Below, piece by piece: positions 35,981 through 44,245 of a stretch of DNA of 64,000 bases. The position numbers and the translations under genes were made by a program. Under the pieces are notes generated by a model. That model searched no databases, had not been told where the DNA came from, and saw only the letters and a program-made list of their open reading frames with translations. Source of the DNA: Hydrogenophaga intermedia (lineage in GTDB: Bacteria > Pseudomonadota > Gammaproteobacteria > Burkholderiales > Burkholderiaceae_C); contig NZ_JAMBNO010000006.1 of the NCBI RefSeq assembly GCF_023715105.1, forward strand, positions 62,001-126,000. Direction: 5' to 3'. The first letter of the stretch is position 1. Each line of letters opens with the position of its first letter.

Positions 35981-36777
35981 CGGCACTGGCACTTGACGCC
36001 ATCGTCGCGCTGGACCACCAGCGCCGGCTGCGCCGCCTGACGGGTGTGGCGGCGGTGCTGCTGGTGTGCGCGCTGGCCCTGCACGTCACCGGCTTCTTCG
36101 ACGCCCAGCGCTTCATGGAAGGCGCACCGGCCATCCGGCAACTGGCCTCGGAGATGGTGCCGCCGAACTTTGCGCGCTGGGAGCACTGGGTGATTCCGCT
36201 GCGCGACACGCTGGCGATGTCGATCGCGGGCACCGCGCTCACCATCGTGGTGTCGCTGCCGCTGGCGCTGCTGGCCGCGCCCAACACCGCGCCGAATGCG
36301 GTGGTGGGGCGCCTGGCGCGCACGGTGCTGGCGGCGTTCCGTTCGGTGCCCGAAATCATCCTGGGCATCCTGTTCGTGGCCGCGGTGGGCTTCGGCGCCC
36401 TGCCGGGCGTGCTGGCACTGGCCCTGCATTCCACCGGCATGGTGGCCAAGTTCTACGCCGAGGCGATCGAGCATGTCGACCTCAAGCCGCTGGAGGCCGC
36501 CACCGCGGCCGGCGCCAGCCGCCTGCAGGTGATCACGCACGCGGTGCTGCCGCAGGTGCTGCCGCAACTGGCCGACATCACCATCTACCGTTGGGAATAC
36601 CACTTCCGTGCGTCGGCCGTGATGGGCATCGTGGGGGCGGGTGGCATCGGCTTCGAGCTGATGGCCGCATTGCGCCTGGTCAAGTACGACGAGGTGTCGG
36701 CCATCCTGTTGTCCATCCTGGCCTGCGTGCTGGTGGTCGACGGCATCGGTTCGGCGCTGCGCAAACGCCTGAAATGA
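35977..36777 (+). CDS. ptxC: Phosphite/phosphonate ABC transporter permease
   Basis: A 266-aa PhnE-type permease with about six membrane helices. The EAA-type loop is EAATAAGASRLQVITHAVLP, and RDTLAMSIAGTALTIVVSLP is typical of PhnE. The single copy of the permease would act as a homodimer with two PtxA subunits. It is coupled at both ends: ATGA with ptxB and an ATGA overlap with ptxD. Confidence 0.9.
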   Translation: MTALALDAIVALDHQRRLRRLTGVAAVLLVCALALHVTGFFDAQRFMEGAPAIRQLASEMVPPNFARWEHWVIPLRDTLAMSIAGTALTIVVSLPLALLAAPNTAPNAVVGRLARTVLAAFRSVPEIILGILFVAAVGFGALPGVLALALHSTGMVAKFYAEAIEHVDLKPLEAATAAGASRLQVITHAVLPQVLPQLADITIYRWEYHFRASAVMGIVGAGGIGFELMAALRLVKYDEVSAILLSILACVLVVDGIGSALRKRLK

Positions 36778-37760
36778 TGACGCACAACACCATGCCGAAG
36801 ATCGTGGTCACCCAACCCGTGCACGCCGAGGTGCTGCAGACCCTGCAAGCCGCCGGTGAGGTGGTGATGAACCCCGGGCCCGAGCCCTGGAGCGACGCCG
36901 AGCGCCAGCGGCACCTGGCCGATGCCGAGGCCATGATGGCCTTCATGACCGACCGCGTGGACCAGGACACGCTGCTCAACGCGCCCCGGTTGCGCACCAT
37001 CGCCTGCGCGCTCAAGGGCTACGACAACTTCGATCTCGCCGCGTGTGCCGCGGCCGGCGTGAGCGTGAGCTTCGTGCCCGACCTGCTCACCGAGCCCACG
37101 GCCGAACTTGCGGTGGGCCTGGCCATCGCCGCAGCGCGCCATGTGTTGCCCGGCGACAACGTCGTGCGCACCGGCTACGCGGGCTGGCGACCTACGCTCT
37201 ATGGCACCGGCCTGCACGGTTCGGTCGTGGCGGTGGTGGGGCTCGGTGCGGTGGGTCGAGCGATCGTGGATCGGCTCTCGGGCTTTGGCTGCGCCGAGAT
37301 GCTTGGGGTCGACCCGCAGCACGAAGACCCACGCGTACAGCGCGTGGGACTCGATGAGGCCTTGGCCCGCGCCGACTACATCCTGCTGGCCACACCGCTC
37401 ACACCCGCTTCACATCACCTGATCGACGATGCAGCGCTGGCGCGGGTGCGCCCTGGCCTGATCCTGGTCAACATCGGACGCGGCTCGGTGGTTGATGAAG
37501 CCGCGGTGTCTCGAGCGCTTCACAACGGTCACCTGGGCGCCTACGCCGCCGATGTCTACGAAATGGAAGACTGGCTGTTGCCCGCGCGACCACGTGCGGT
37601 GCACCCCGGCCTCATCGGCCATGCCCGCACCGTGCTCACGCCGCACCTCGGTTCGGCCGTGCAGCGCGTGAGGTTGGCCATCGAATTGCGGGCAGCGGAC
37701 AACATGATTCGCGCGCTGCGAGGCGAGGCGTTGACGCACCTGGCAATCGCTCTTACCTAG
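36774..37760 (+). CDS. ptxD: NAD-dependent phosphite dehydrogenase
   Basis: The 328-aa D-2-hydroxyacid-dehydrogenase-type enzyme oxidises phosphite to phosphate. It matches Pseudomonas stutzeri PtxD as recalled in the discriminating segments: AMMAFM and DRVD (54-63), CALKGYDNFD (Lys81, like catalytic Lys76), VPDLLTEPTAELA, WRPTLYGTG, GRGSVVDEAAV (Arg236, like Arg237), DVYEMEDW (acid like Glu266) and TPHLGSAV (His291, like His292). The dinucleotide loop is VGLGAVG, and Asp180 after the second strand suggests NAD rather than NADP. The start overlaps the ptxC stop (ATGA); a second Met at 36792 is an alternative. Confident as PtxD. Confidence 0.92.
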   Translation: MMTHNTMPKIVVTQPVHAEVLQTLQAAGEVVMNPGPEPWSDAERQRHLADAEAMMAFMTDRVDQDTLLNAPRLRTIACALKGYDNFDLAACAAAGVSVSFVPDLLTEPTAELAVGLAIAAARHVLPGDNVVRTGYAGWRPTLYGTGLHGSVVAVVGLGAVGRAIVDRLSGFGCAEMLGVDPQHEDPRVQRVGLDEALARADYILLATPLTPASHHLIDDAALARVRPGLILVNIGRGSVVDEAAVSRALHNGHLGAYAADVYEMEDWLLPARPRAVHPGLIGHARTVLTPHLGSAVQRVRLAIELRAADNMIRALRGEALTHLAIALT

Positions 37761-37767
37761 TGCTCGC

Positions 37768-38133
37768 TCATAGCGCTTGTCCTACGCGCCACAGCACGCC
37801 GGACGGATCCCAGAACACGAAATCGATCATTCCCCAGGGCTGCTGCGTCAAGGAGCCGACACGCACACCGTAGTAGCGTTGCAGCGTGTCGCGTGCCATG
37901 TGTTGGTGCCAGGCATCAACATCAGGGACGAGAAGGTGCAGCATGAGGTTGTCGGCGAGGCCGGGGTCGTAGAAGTCCTGCAGGAGGAATGCGCATCCCT
38001 GGAGCTTCAAGTAGGCGACGCCCTCTCCTGCGGAGGAGGCTGTGAAGCCCACTTCCTGGTAGAAGCGCAGCGACAGATCGAAGTCCCTGGCGGGCACGAA
38101 TGCTTTCAGTTCGATGGCCTGCAGTGCCGCCAT
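37768..38133 (-). CDS. Glyoxalase/bleomycin-resistance (VOC) family protein
   Basis: The 121-aa protein shows the VOC two-module pattern: AIELKAFVPARDFDLSLRFY with FYQEVGFT, then MIDFVFWDPSGVLWRVGQAL. It lies convergent to ptxD with only 7 bases between, and upstream of it on the same strand is the beta-lactamase gene 25 bases away, so it may be co-transcribed with that gene. Such proteins may bind or modify small molecules; no substrate is evident. Confidence 0.8.
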   Translation of the reverse strand: MAALQAIELKAFVPARDFDLSLRFYQEVGFTASSAGEGVAYLKLQGCAFLLQDFYDPGLADNLMLHLLVPDVDAWHQHMARDTLQRYYGVRVGSLTQQPWGMIDFVFWDPSGVLWRVGQAL

Positions 38134-38158
38134 GCGCGCTCCTTTGGATGCCTGTGGG

Positions 38159-39052
38159 CTATGGATTGTTGTCGACCAGTGCGTCGAAATCGTCCAGGAA
38201 TTGCTTGCGCACCAACAGACCCATCGGTACGCCGTAGGCGCGTTGACCCACGCTCACCCTGGCGAACACAAGGTCTCGGTCACCCTGGGTTGCCCAACCC
38301 ACGAACCACCCGATGGGTTCGTTCTTGTCTGCAACCCAGGCGCGCGAGTAGGTCCAGGTCGACCCCGTTTTGCCCGAGACAGCCCAGCCAGCGTCGGTTC
38401 GAAATCTGGGAATGATGGCTTTCGCTGCCTGCTGGGCGCGGGCGGACACGGGGAGCTCTTCGCGCACCAGTTTGCGCAGGAACGTGGTCTGCTCACGGGC
38501 CGATATGGCCAGTGACCCGCCGATCCACGCCGAGTCCGTTCCGGGCCGGCCGATGATGCCGGCGGAGGCATCCTTGTTGCCGTAGGCGAACTTCAGAACG
38601 TACTGTTCCAGGCGGGCACGCCCCAACGTGCGGGTCAATTCGCGCGAGTACCAGACAAGGGAATGTTGCTGCCAACTGGTGGGCGTGCCGAGCCGAACGC
38701 CCACCAATTGGCCGGGTACCGCCTCGGGCAGTTCCCAAAGCGGGTTCATCGAATCGACCAGGATGCCGGCATCGAAACCCATGACTGCCAGTGAAACTTT
38801 GAAGGTCGATGCCGGGCTGTGACGCCTGTCGCAATCGCCCGATACGTGAATCGGCTTGCCTGTGTCGACATCGACCACCAGTGTGCATGCCGGCTCGGGC
38901 GCAGTCTCGGTTTGCGCCCAGGCTGGCCCGGACAGCGCGAGTGCCAACGCGGTGAACAGCAGCGACCTTCGCGGCGCGAGCGGGCAGGGCAGGGGTCGGG
39001 TCTTGTTTCCGTGGCGGCGGCAATGGAATGGGCGTGGCACTGGTCTGGACAT
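38159..39052 (-). CDS. Class D (OXA-type) beta-lactamase
   Basis: The 297-aa protein has all class D motifs: S82-T-F-K85 (PASTFKVSLAVMGFD), S131-L-V, Y157-G-N (KFAYGNKD), Trp176 in AWIGGSL (the residue that stabilises the carboxylated lysine) and K228-T-G (SGKTGSTW). Residues 29-47 form a signal peptide after an unusually long basic N-region, so the true start may be downstream. Two Cys residues (56 and 74) flank the mature N-terminus and could form a disulfide. It hydrolyses beta-lactams in the periplasm; spectrum cannot be predicted. No mobile element is seen nearby. Confidence 0.92.
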   Translation of the reverse strand: MSRPVPRPFHCRRHGNKTRPLPCPLAPRRSLLFTALALALSGPAWAQTETAPEPACTLVVDVDTGKPIHVSGDCDRRHSPASTFKVSLAVMGFDAGILVDSMNPLWELPEAVPGQLVGVRLGTPTSWQQHSLVWYSRELTRTLGRARLEQYVLKFAYGNKDASAGIIGRPGTDSAWIGGSLAISAREQTTFLRKLVREELPVSARAQQAAKAIIPRFRTDAGWAVSGKTGSTWTYSRAWVADKNEPIGWFVGWATQGDRDLVFARVSVGQRAYGVPMGLLVRKQFLDDFDALVDNNP

Positions 39053-39061
39053 GGCGGGGAT

Positions 39062-40108
39062 CTAGCTGGTGGCCAACGCAGGCTGGCGCCGCGTGGCAGA
39101 AGACGAGGGCGTTGGGGCGCTTCTGGCAGGTCGTTCACTCGACGCGAGTCGGCGAAACGCCCCGTGAAGTGCGTTCTCCCTCGAGACCGACGGGTTGGCG
39201 CCGAAGTGCTTGCGCCAGGCGCGTCGCAGGTGCTGGGTGGACGAGAAGCCCGAAAGTTCGGCCACCCGCTGAAGCGACATGACGGGATGGTTCTGCAGGA
39301 CGTCGACGGCGCGAGCGAGCCGCTTGCGCTGGAGGTAGTCGAAGACCCCGCAGCCGAGCGCCTCCCGGAACAGGCGCTGAAGATGCCGCTCGCTCACATA
39401 GACAGAGTTAGCCAGGGTGCAGGTTGTCCACGGGAAGGTGGGGTTCCGGGCCAAGAGGTCGTCCACGCGCTGTAGCGCGGGATGCGCCGCTGGTATGGGT
39501 GGCGTGCGCGCGCGAGGCTCGTTCAGGGGCTCTTCGGCAAGTCGCAGCAGGTTCTTCGTCACACGCGAGACCGCGCTGCGATGGCCGAGCGCATCCAGCA
39601 CCGAGAGTGCGGCGTCGGCCGCAGTAAGCATGCCCGCGCAAGTCAGAAGGTTGCCGTCTCGCAGGACGGCCTCGGAGGCGATCCAGTCGGTCATGGGGAA
39701 CTGACAGCGCAGCGCCGCCAGCAGCGACTGGCTGACCGTGGCCTTGCGACCGTTCAGGAAACCGTGCGCGGCCAGAAAGCGCACACCGCCGCCCACCCCG
39801 CACACGAGCGAGCCGGCCAGCAATGCCTCGTTGACGTAGCGTGCGGCTTGCACCTCCAGGGGGTCGATCGCATCGAGCGACCAGAGCTCGCCGGCGCAGA
39901 CGAAGAGGGCGGTGGGTATGCCTGGTGTTCGAAGTGCAGGCGCCAGGCCCGCCATGGGTGAATCGCCCATGTCCAGGCACTGGACTTGAAGCTCGACGCC
40001 GGCTCGAACCGCTTCGCCCAGCGCCTCCAGGATGGTGACCTTCTCCAGCAGCCTGTGACCGGGCAGCGTCACCACAACGGCAGTTGCCTGCCTGCGGCCG
40101 ATATCCAT
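39062..40108 (-). CDS. GlxA-type AraC family regulator with DJ-1/PfpI domain
   Basis: A 348-aa regulator. Residues about 5-195 form a DJ-1/PfpI domain with the nucleophile-elbow-like FVCAGELWSL. The C-terminal AraC domain has two HTHs, ending GFSSTQHLRRAWRKHFGAN. It resembles GlxA/FtrA proteins that sense small metabolites. It lies directly upstream of the beta-lactamase gene on the same strand (9 bases), so it could be co-transcribed with it or control the neighbouring liv genes. Confidence 0.85.
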   Translation of the reverse strand: MDIGRRQATAVVVTLPGHRLLEKVTILEALGEAVRAGVELQVQCLDMGDSPMAGLAPALRTPGIPTALFVCAGELWSLDAIDPLEVQAARYVNEALLAGSLVCGVGGGVRFLAAHGFLNGRKATVSQSLLAALRCQFPMTDWIASEAVLRDGNLLTCAGMLTAADAALSVLDALGHRSAVSRVTKNLLRLAEEPLNEPRARTPPIPAAHPALQRVDDLLARNPTFPWTTCTLANSVYVSERHLQRLFREALGCGVFDYLQRKRLARAVDVLQNHPVMSLQRVAELSGFSSTQHLRRAWRKHFGANPSVSRENALHGAFRRLASSERPARSAPTPSSSATRRQPALATS

Positions 40109-40258
40109 GGATGCCTACTTTCTCGACATGCTTGAAGCGACGATCCCGGGGGAATCGCCGTCAGATGCGAGCAAGTCTCCATGTTGCGCTGCGCAACGGC
40201 TTGAATTGCGCAGCCTGCCGCTGCTCGAATTTTCAGAGTTGCGACGTTGCGCGGGCGG

Positions 40259-40975
40259 TCACTCGCCGAGATAGGCTTCCTTCACGCGCTGGTCGGCCGC
40301 CAGCGCGTTGGCGTCGCCGAACAGGGTGATGGTGCCACTGCTCATCACATAGCCCCTGTCCGCGATGTCGAGCGCCAGTGCTGCGTTCTGCTCCACCAGC
40401 AGCACCGTGACACCGCTCCTGTGCACCTGCTCGACCACCCGAAAGATCGTGTCGACCATGATGGGCGACAAGCCCATGGAGGGTTCGTCGAGCAGCAGCA
40501 CCCGGGGGTGACACATCAAGGCACGGGCCAGCGCAAGCATCTGCTGCTCTCCGCCCGACATCGTGCCCGCCAGCTGGTGGGCACGCTCCTTGAGGCGGGG
40601 GAAGGTGGTGAACATGCGTTCGATATCGGCCTGCACCTGAACCGGGGTGCTGCGCGCGGGGTAGCTGCCGATCTGCAGGTTCTCCAGGACCGTCATGCGT
40701 GTCAGGATGCCTCGACCCTCCGGCACGAGCGACAAGCCCTGCTGCACGCGCTGATGTGGCTTGAGGTGGCCGATCTCTTCGCCGAACAGTTTGATGCTCA
40801 GGGTGGTCGAGGGCACCACACCCATGATGGCGCCCATGGTGGACGTCTTGCCGGCACCGTTCGATCCGATGAGGCAGACCATCTCGCCGCTCTGTACGGC
40901 GAGCGATACCCGGCGAACCGCCCGCACGCCGTCATAGGAAACCGAGAGGTCCGTGATCTCGAGTGCGGTGCTCAT
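40259..40975 (-). CDS. livF: Branched-chain amino-acid-type ABC transporter ATP-binding protein LivF
   Basis: A 238-aa ABC ATPase of the LivF type: Walker A GSNGAGKTS, signature MSGGEQQMLALARAL, Walker B VLLLDEPSMGL, and the family's SLVPEGRGILTRMTVLENL. It overlaps livG by 4 bases (ATGA) and is the last gene of the four-gene livHMGF operon. With LivG it powers uptake by LivHM of the ligand caught by LivK. Confidence 0.92.
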   Translation of the reverse strand: MSTALEITDLSVSYDGVRAVRRVSLAVQSGEMVCLIGSNGAGKTSTMGAIMGVVPSTTLSIKLFGEEIGHLKPHQRVQQGLSLVPEGRGILTRMTVLENLQIGSYPARSTPVQVQADIERMFTTFPRLKERAHQLAGTMSGGEQQMLALARALMCHPRVLLLDEPSMGLSPIMVDTIFRVVEQVHRSGVTVLLVEQNAALALDIADRGYVMSSGTITLFGDANALAADQRVKEAYLGE

Positions 40976-41763
40976 GCGGTGGGCTCCAGATGGGCCTTGC
41001 CCAGGTAGGCTTGAATGAATTCGGGGTGGGCGCGAACCTGCTCCGGTTTGCCGCAGACGATCTCCCGCCCTCGGTCGAGTGCGGTGATCTGGTCGCACAG
41101 GCCCATCACGAGCTTCACGTCGTGCTCGATCAGCAGGATGGAGATGCCGTCGTTGCGGATCTGCTCCAGCAGGCGGCGCAGCGTGGCTTTCTCCGATGGA
41201 TTCATGCCCGCGGCCGGCTCGTCCAGCGCCAGCAGCTTGGGCTCCGTGGCCAGCGCGCGCGCGATCTCCAGGCGGCGTTGATCGCCGTAGGAGAGGGTCC
41301 GTGCCACCTTGTCGGCGAGGTGTTCCACACCCACGTAGGCGAGCAGGGCGCGGGCCTTGTTCCGGATGGCCGCCTCGCTTGCCTTGAAGGCTTGGGTGGC
41401 CAGCACGGTTTGCATCAGCGAGCTTCGGGAACGAATGTGCCGCCCGACCATCACGTTCTCCAGGGCCGTCATCGACCCGAACAGGCGGATGTTCTGGAAG
41501 GTTCGCGCGATGCCGGCGTCCGTGACCTGGTGGACCGAGCGTGGGGAATACGGCCTGCCGTCCAGCATGAAGCTGCCGCTGTCCGGAGGGTACAAGCCGG
41601 TGATGACGTTGAAGAAGGTGGTCTTGCCGGCGCCGTTGGGGCCGATCAGGCCGTAGATCTGCCCTGCGTTGATGCGCAGGCCGACATCGGACAAGGCCTG
41701 CAGGCCGCCGAAGCGTTTGTTGACGCCGCGGACGTCGAGGAGCGGATGGGTTGATGGGGTCAT
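40972..41763 (-). CDS. livG: Branched-chain amino-acid-type ABC transporter ATP-binding protein LivG
   Basis: The 263-aa ABC ATPase starts MTPSTHPLLDVRGVNKRFGG with Walker A GPNGAGKTT, the LivG-type GIARTFQNIRLFGSMTALEN and signature LSYGDQRRLEIARAL. ATG 41763 is chosen over the open frame that runs to 41955 through the livM region. It follows livM by 13 bases and overlaps livF. Confidence 0.92.
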   Translation of the reverse strand: MTPSTHPLLDVRGVNKRFGGLQALSDVGLRINAGQIYGLIGPNGAGKTTFFNVITGLYPPDSGSFMLDGRPYSPRSVHQVTDAGIARTFQNIRLFGSMTALENVMVGRHIRSRSSLMQTVLATQAFKASEAAIRNKARALLAYVGVEHLADKVARTLSYGDQRRLEIARALATEPKLLALDEPAAGMNPSEKATLRRLLEQIRNDGISILLIEHDVKLVMGLCDQITALDRGREIVCGKPEQVRAHPEFIQAYLGKAHLEPTA

Positions 41764-41776
41764 GGGAGGGGTCCCG

Positions 41777-42934
41777 TCAGCCGGCCTTGGCGTTGAGCGT
41801 GACGAACTCGGGCTGTACCGGCTCATCCGGGGTGGACGAAATGGCCGAAGCCCGACGGGCGGGCCGTGCGACGCTGGACACGAGGCCACTGGGGCGCCAG
41901 AGCATGATGACCACCATGGCCAGGCCGTACAGCAGCTGGCGGGCCACCTCGGCATCGATCACCGCGTTGCCCGGGCCAAGGATGGCCTCTTGGAACGGGA
42001 TGACGACCAGGCGCAGGGCTTCGGGAATGGCCGCCAGCATGGCCGCGCCGATCACCACCCCCCACACATTGCCAAGGCCACCCAGAACCACCATGGCGAG
42101 CACGACGATGGATTCGAACAAGGTGAAGGACTCGGGGCTCACGAAGCCCTGGAAAGCCGCAAACAGGCTACCCGAAACGCCCCCGAAGACCGCGCCCGCC
42201 GAGAAGGCCAGCAGTTTCATGTTGCGGGTATTGATGCCCATGGCCTTGGCGGCGATCTCATCCTCCCGGATCGCCATCCAGGCACGTCCGATGCGCGAAT
42301 CGATCAGGCGAAAGCAGATGAGGATGGCCACTGCCGTGATCGCGAGCAGCACGTAGTAGTGCGCGACGACCGAGCTGACCTGGATTCCCCAGAAATCGAC
42401 CACGCCGCGCTCACCAGCGAGCGAGACACCGAAGACGGAGATAGGGTCGATCTGGGAGATGCCCTGGGGCCCGTTCGTGATGTTGAGCGGAGCATTGAGG
42501 TTGTTCAGGAAGATGCGGATGATCTCGCCGAAGCCCAGCGTGACGATGGCCAGGTAGTCCCCCCGCAGCTTGAGTGTGGGCGCGCCCAGCAGGATGCCGA
42601 AGATCCCCGCCACCAGACCTGCCAGCGGAATGCTCGCCCACAGCGGAACATGCAGCCCGTTCGGCGCGATGGCTGCGATCCACGCGAACTGTTCTGCCAG
42701 ATGCGGCGACGCCAGCAGCGCATACAGGTAGGCGCCCACGGCGTAGAAGGCGATGAAGCCCAGGTCCAGAAGGCCAGTGAACCCAACGACGATGTTGAGG
42801 CCCAATGCCAGCAGGATGTAGAGCAGCGCGAAATCCAGAATGCGCACCCAGGCACCGCCACCGGTTCCGATGATGGGTGGCAGGATCAGCAGGGCGAGAA
42901 CAAGAATCACATGGGCAGGCTTGACGGCTCTCAT
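41777..42934 (-). CDS. livM: Branched-chain amino-acid-type ABC transporter permease LivM
   Basis: The 385-aa protein has about ten hydrophobic segments and the LivM core YILLALGLNIVVGFTGLLDL, then TLKLRGDYLAIVTLGFGEII with the inner-helix loop. The C-terminus is a polar extension ending VTLNAKAG. It pairs with LivH to form the membrane channel. It lies 30 bases after livH. Confidence 0.92.
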   Translation of the reverse strand: MRAVKPAHVILVLALLILPPIIGTGGGAWVRILDFALLYILLALGLNIVVGFTGLLDLGFIAFYAVGAYLYALLASPHLAEQFAWIAAIAPNGLHVPLWASIPLAGLVAGIFGILLGAPTLKLRGDYLAIVTLGFGEIIRIFLNNLNAPLNITNGPQGISQIDPISVFGVSLAGERGVVDFWGIQVSSVVAHYYVLLAITAVAILICFRLIDSRIGRAWMAIREDEIAAKAMGINTRNMKLLAFSAGAVFGGVSGSLFAAFQGFVSPESFTLFESIVVLAMVVLGGLGNVWGVVIGAAMLAAIPEALRLVVIPFQEAILGPGNAVIDAEVARQLLYGLAMVVIMLWRPSGLVSSVARPARRASAISSTPDEPVQPEFVTLNAKAG

Positions 42935-42964
42935 GGCGCGCTCCGGGGAAGTCGGGTTTCGGAA

Positions 42965-43894
42965 TCAGGCGCGGTCGGCAACCCGCTCGCCCATCAGGCC
43001 GGTCGGCCTCAGGGTCAGCACCGCAATCAGCACCACGAACGCGAAGATGTCCTGGTAGTGGCTGCCCAGGAAATCGTTGGTCAGCGGGCCGATGTAGCCC
43101 GCACCGAGGCTTTCCACCAGCCCGAGGATGAGACCGCCGAACATCGCGCCGTAGACGTTGCCGATACCGCCAAGCACCGCGGCCGTGAACGCCTTGAGCC
43201 CCGGAATGAAGCCCATGTAGAAGTGCACGAGCGAGTAATTGGCTGCCAGCATGACGCCGGTCAGACCCGCCAGGCCTGCGCCAATGCCGAAGGCCAGCAG
43301 CACCACCTTGTTGGTGTCGATGCCGAGCAGCGCGGCCACCTTGGGGTTCTCCGAGGTCGCGCGCATCATGCGGCCGACCTGTGTTTTCTCGATCAGCAAG
43401 GCCAGACAGACCATGCAGACAAGCGAGAGCACCAGGATGATGATCTGCGTGACGCTGATGACGAGGCCGTGGAACTCGATGGGCTCCTGCGGTACCAGCG
43501 AGGGGAACTCGTGGTAATTGCGGCCGAAGAACACCATGACAATCGTCTGTAGCGTGAGCGAGACGCCAATGGCGGTGATCAAGGGCGCAAGGCGCGGGGC
43601 GTTGCGCAGCGGCCGATAAGCCACGCGTTCGATGATCAGGCTCAGCGGCACACAGACCACCACGGCCGCCACCACCGAAAGCGCCAGTACCAGCGGTCCG
43701 GGCATACCGGGAAACAGCGTCATCAGAACCTTGGCGGCGAGCAACGCTGCCATGGCACCCACCATCACGATGTCACCGTGAGCAAAGTTGATGAGTTGCA
43801 GGATGCCGTAGACCATCGTGTAACCCAGGGCGACCAGCGAGTAGATGCCGCCGACGATGAGGCCGTTGATGATCTGTTGAAGAAACTCGGTCAT
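42965..43894 (-). CDS. livH: Branched-chain amino-acid-type ABC transporter permease LivH
   Basis: A 309-aa permease starting MTEFLQQIINGLIVGGIYSL at ATG 43894, the standard LivH start, with YGILQLINFAHGDIVMVGAM. The conserved GVLLGIGNVYGAM-like segment (AVLGGIGNVYGAMFGG) lies near the C-terminus. It is the first gene of livHMGF and is divergent from livK with about 350 bases between the starts. Confidence 0.92.
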   Translation of the reverse strand: MTEFLQQIINGLIVGGIYSLVALGYTMVYGILQLINFAHGDIVMVGAMAALLAAKVLMTLFPGMPGPLVLALSVVAAVVVCVPLSLIIERVAYRPLRNAPRLAPLITAIGVSLTLQTIVMVFFGRNYHEFPSLVPQEPIEFHGLVISVTQIIILVLSLVCMVCLALLIEKTQVGRMMRATSENPKVAALLGIDTNKVVLLAFGIGAGLAGLTGVMLAANYSLVHFYMGFIPGLKAFTAAVLGGIGNVYGAMFGGLILGLVESLGAGYIGPLTNDFLGSHYQDIFAFVVLIAVLTLRPTGLMGERVADRA

Positions 43895-44245
43895 GGGGTT
43901 CGCGCCGGGGTTGAAACGACAAGACTCGCCTTGCCCCGAACAAGGGGGCTGGACGAACGGATGGACGCGGGAGGCGCGAGCAGGCCGTGCGAGCGTTCGC
44001 AAAAATTCTGCGGCCGGCAATGCGGCGGACGCGCGCAGGAAGCGACGTCGAAGCTTCAAAACGCGACAAGTCGCGTGCCTGATGCATGGCGGCGCGGCAC
44101 TTCGAGGGAGTCTCGGCTGGCGCCTTCGATCCAGCTTGTCGCGAATTGACGCCTGTGTGTCGCTTGTTTCAACGCAGGTCGATGCTGTGTTTCTTGATAC
44201 TGGTTTTCCGGCGAATCAGTTGCCGTCAACCATGGAGAAACTCAG
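43895..44245. other. Divergent livH/livK control region
   Basis: The 351 bases between the livH and livK starts hold no supportable gene. Both operons must be initiated here, but no clear operator was found. The livK ribosome binding site (GGAG) lies just before 44246. Confidence 0.4.

Noticed and set aside
41669..43552. 627-codon + strand open frame
   Set aside because: It is antisense to livG, livM and livH, which have clear family motifs; the frame is rich in Asp/Gln/His, typical of a shadow of GC-rich permease genes.
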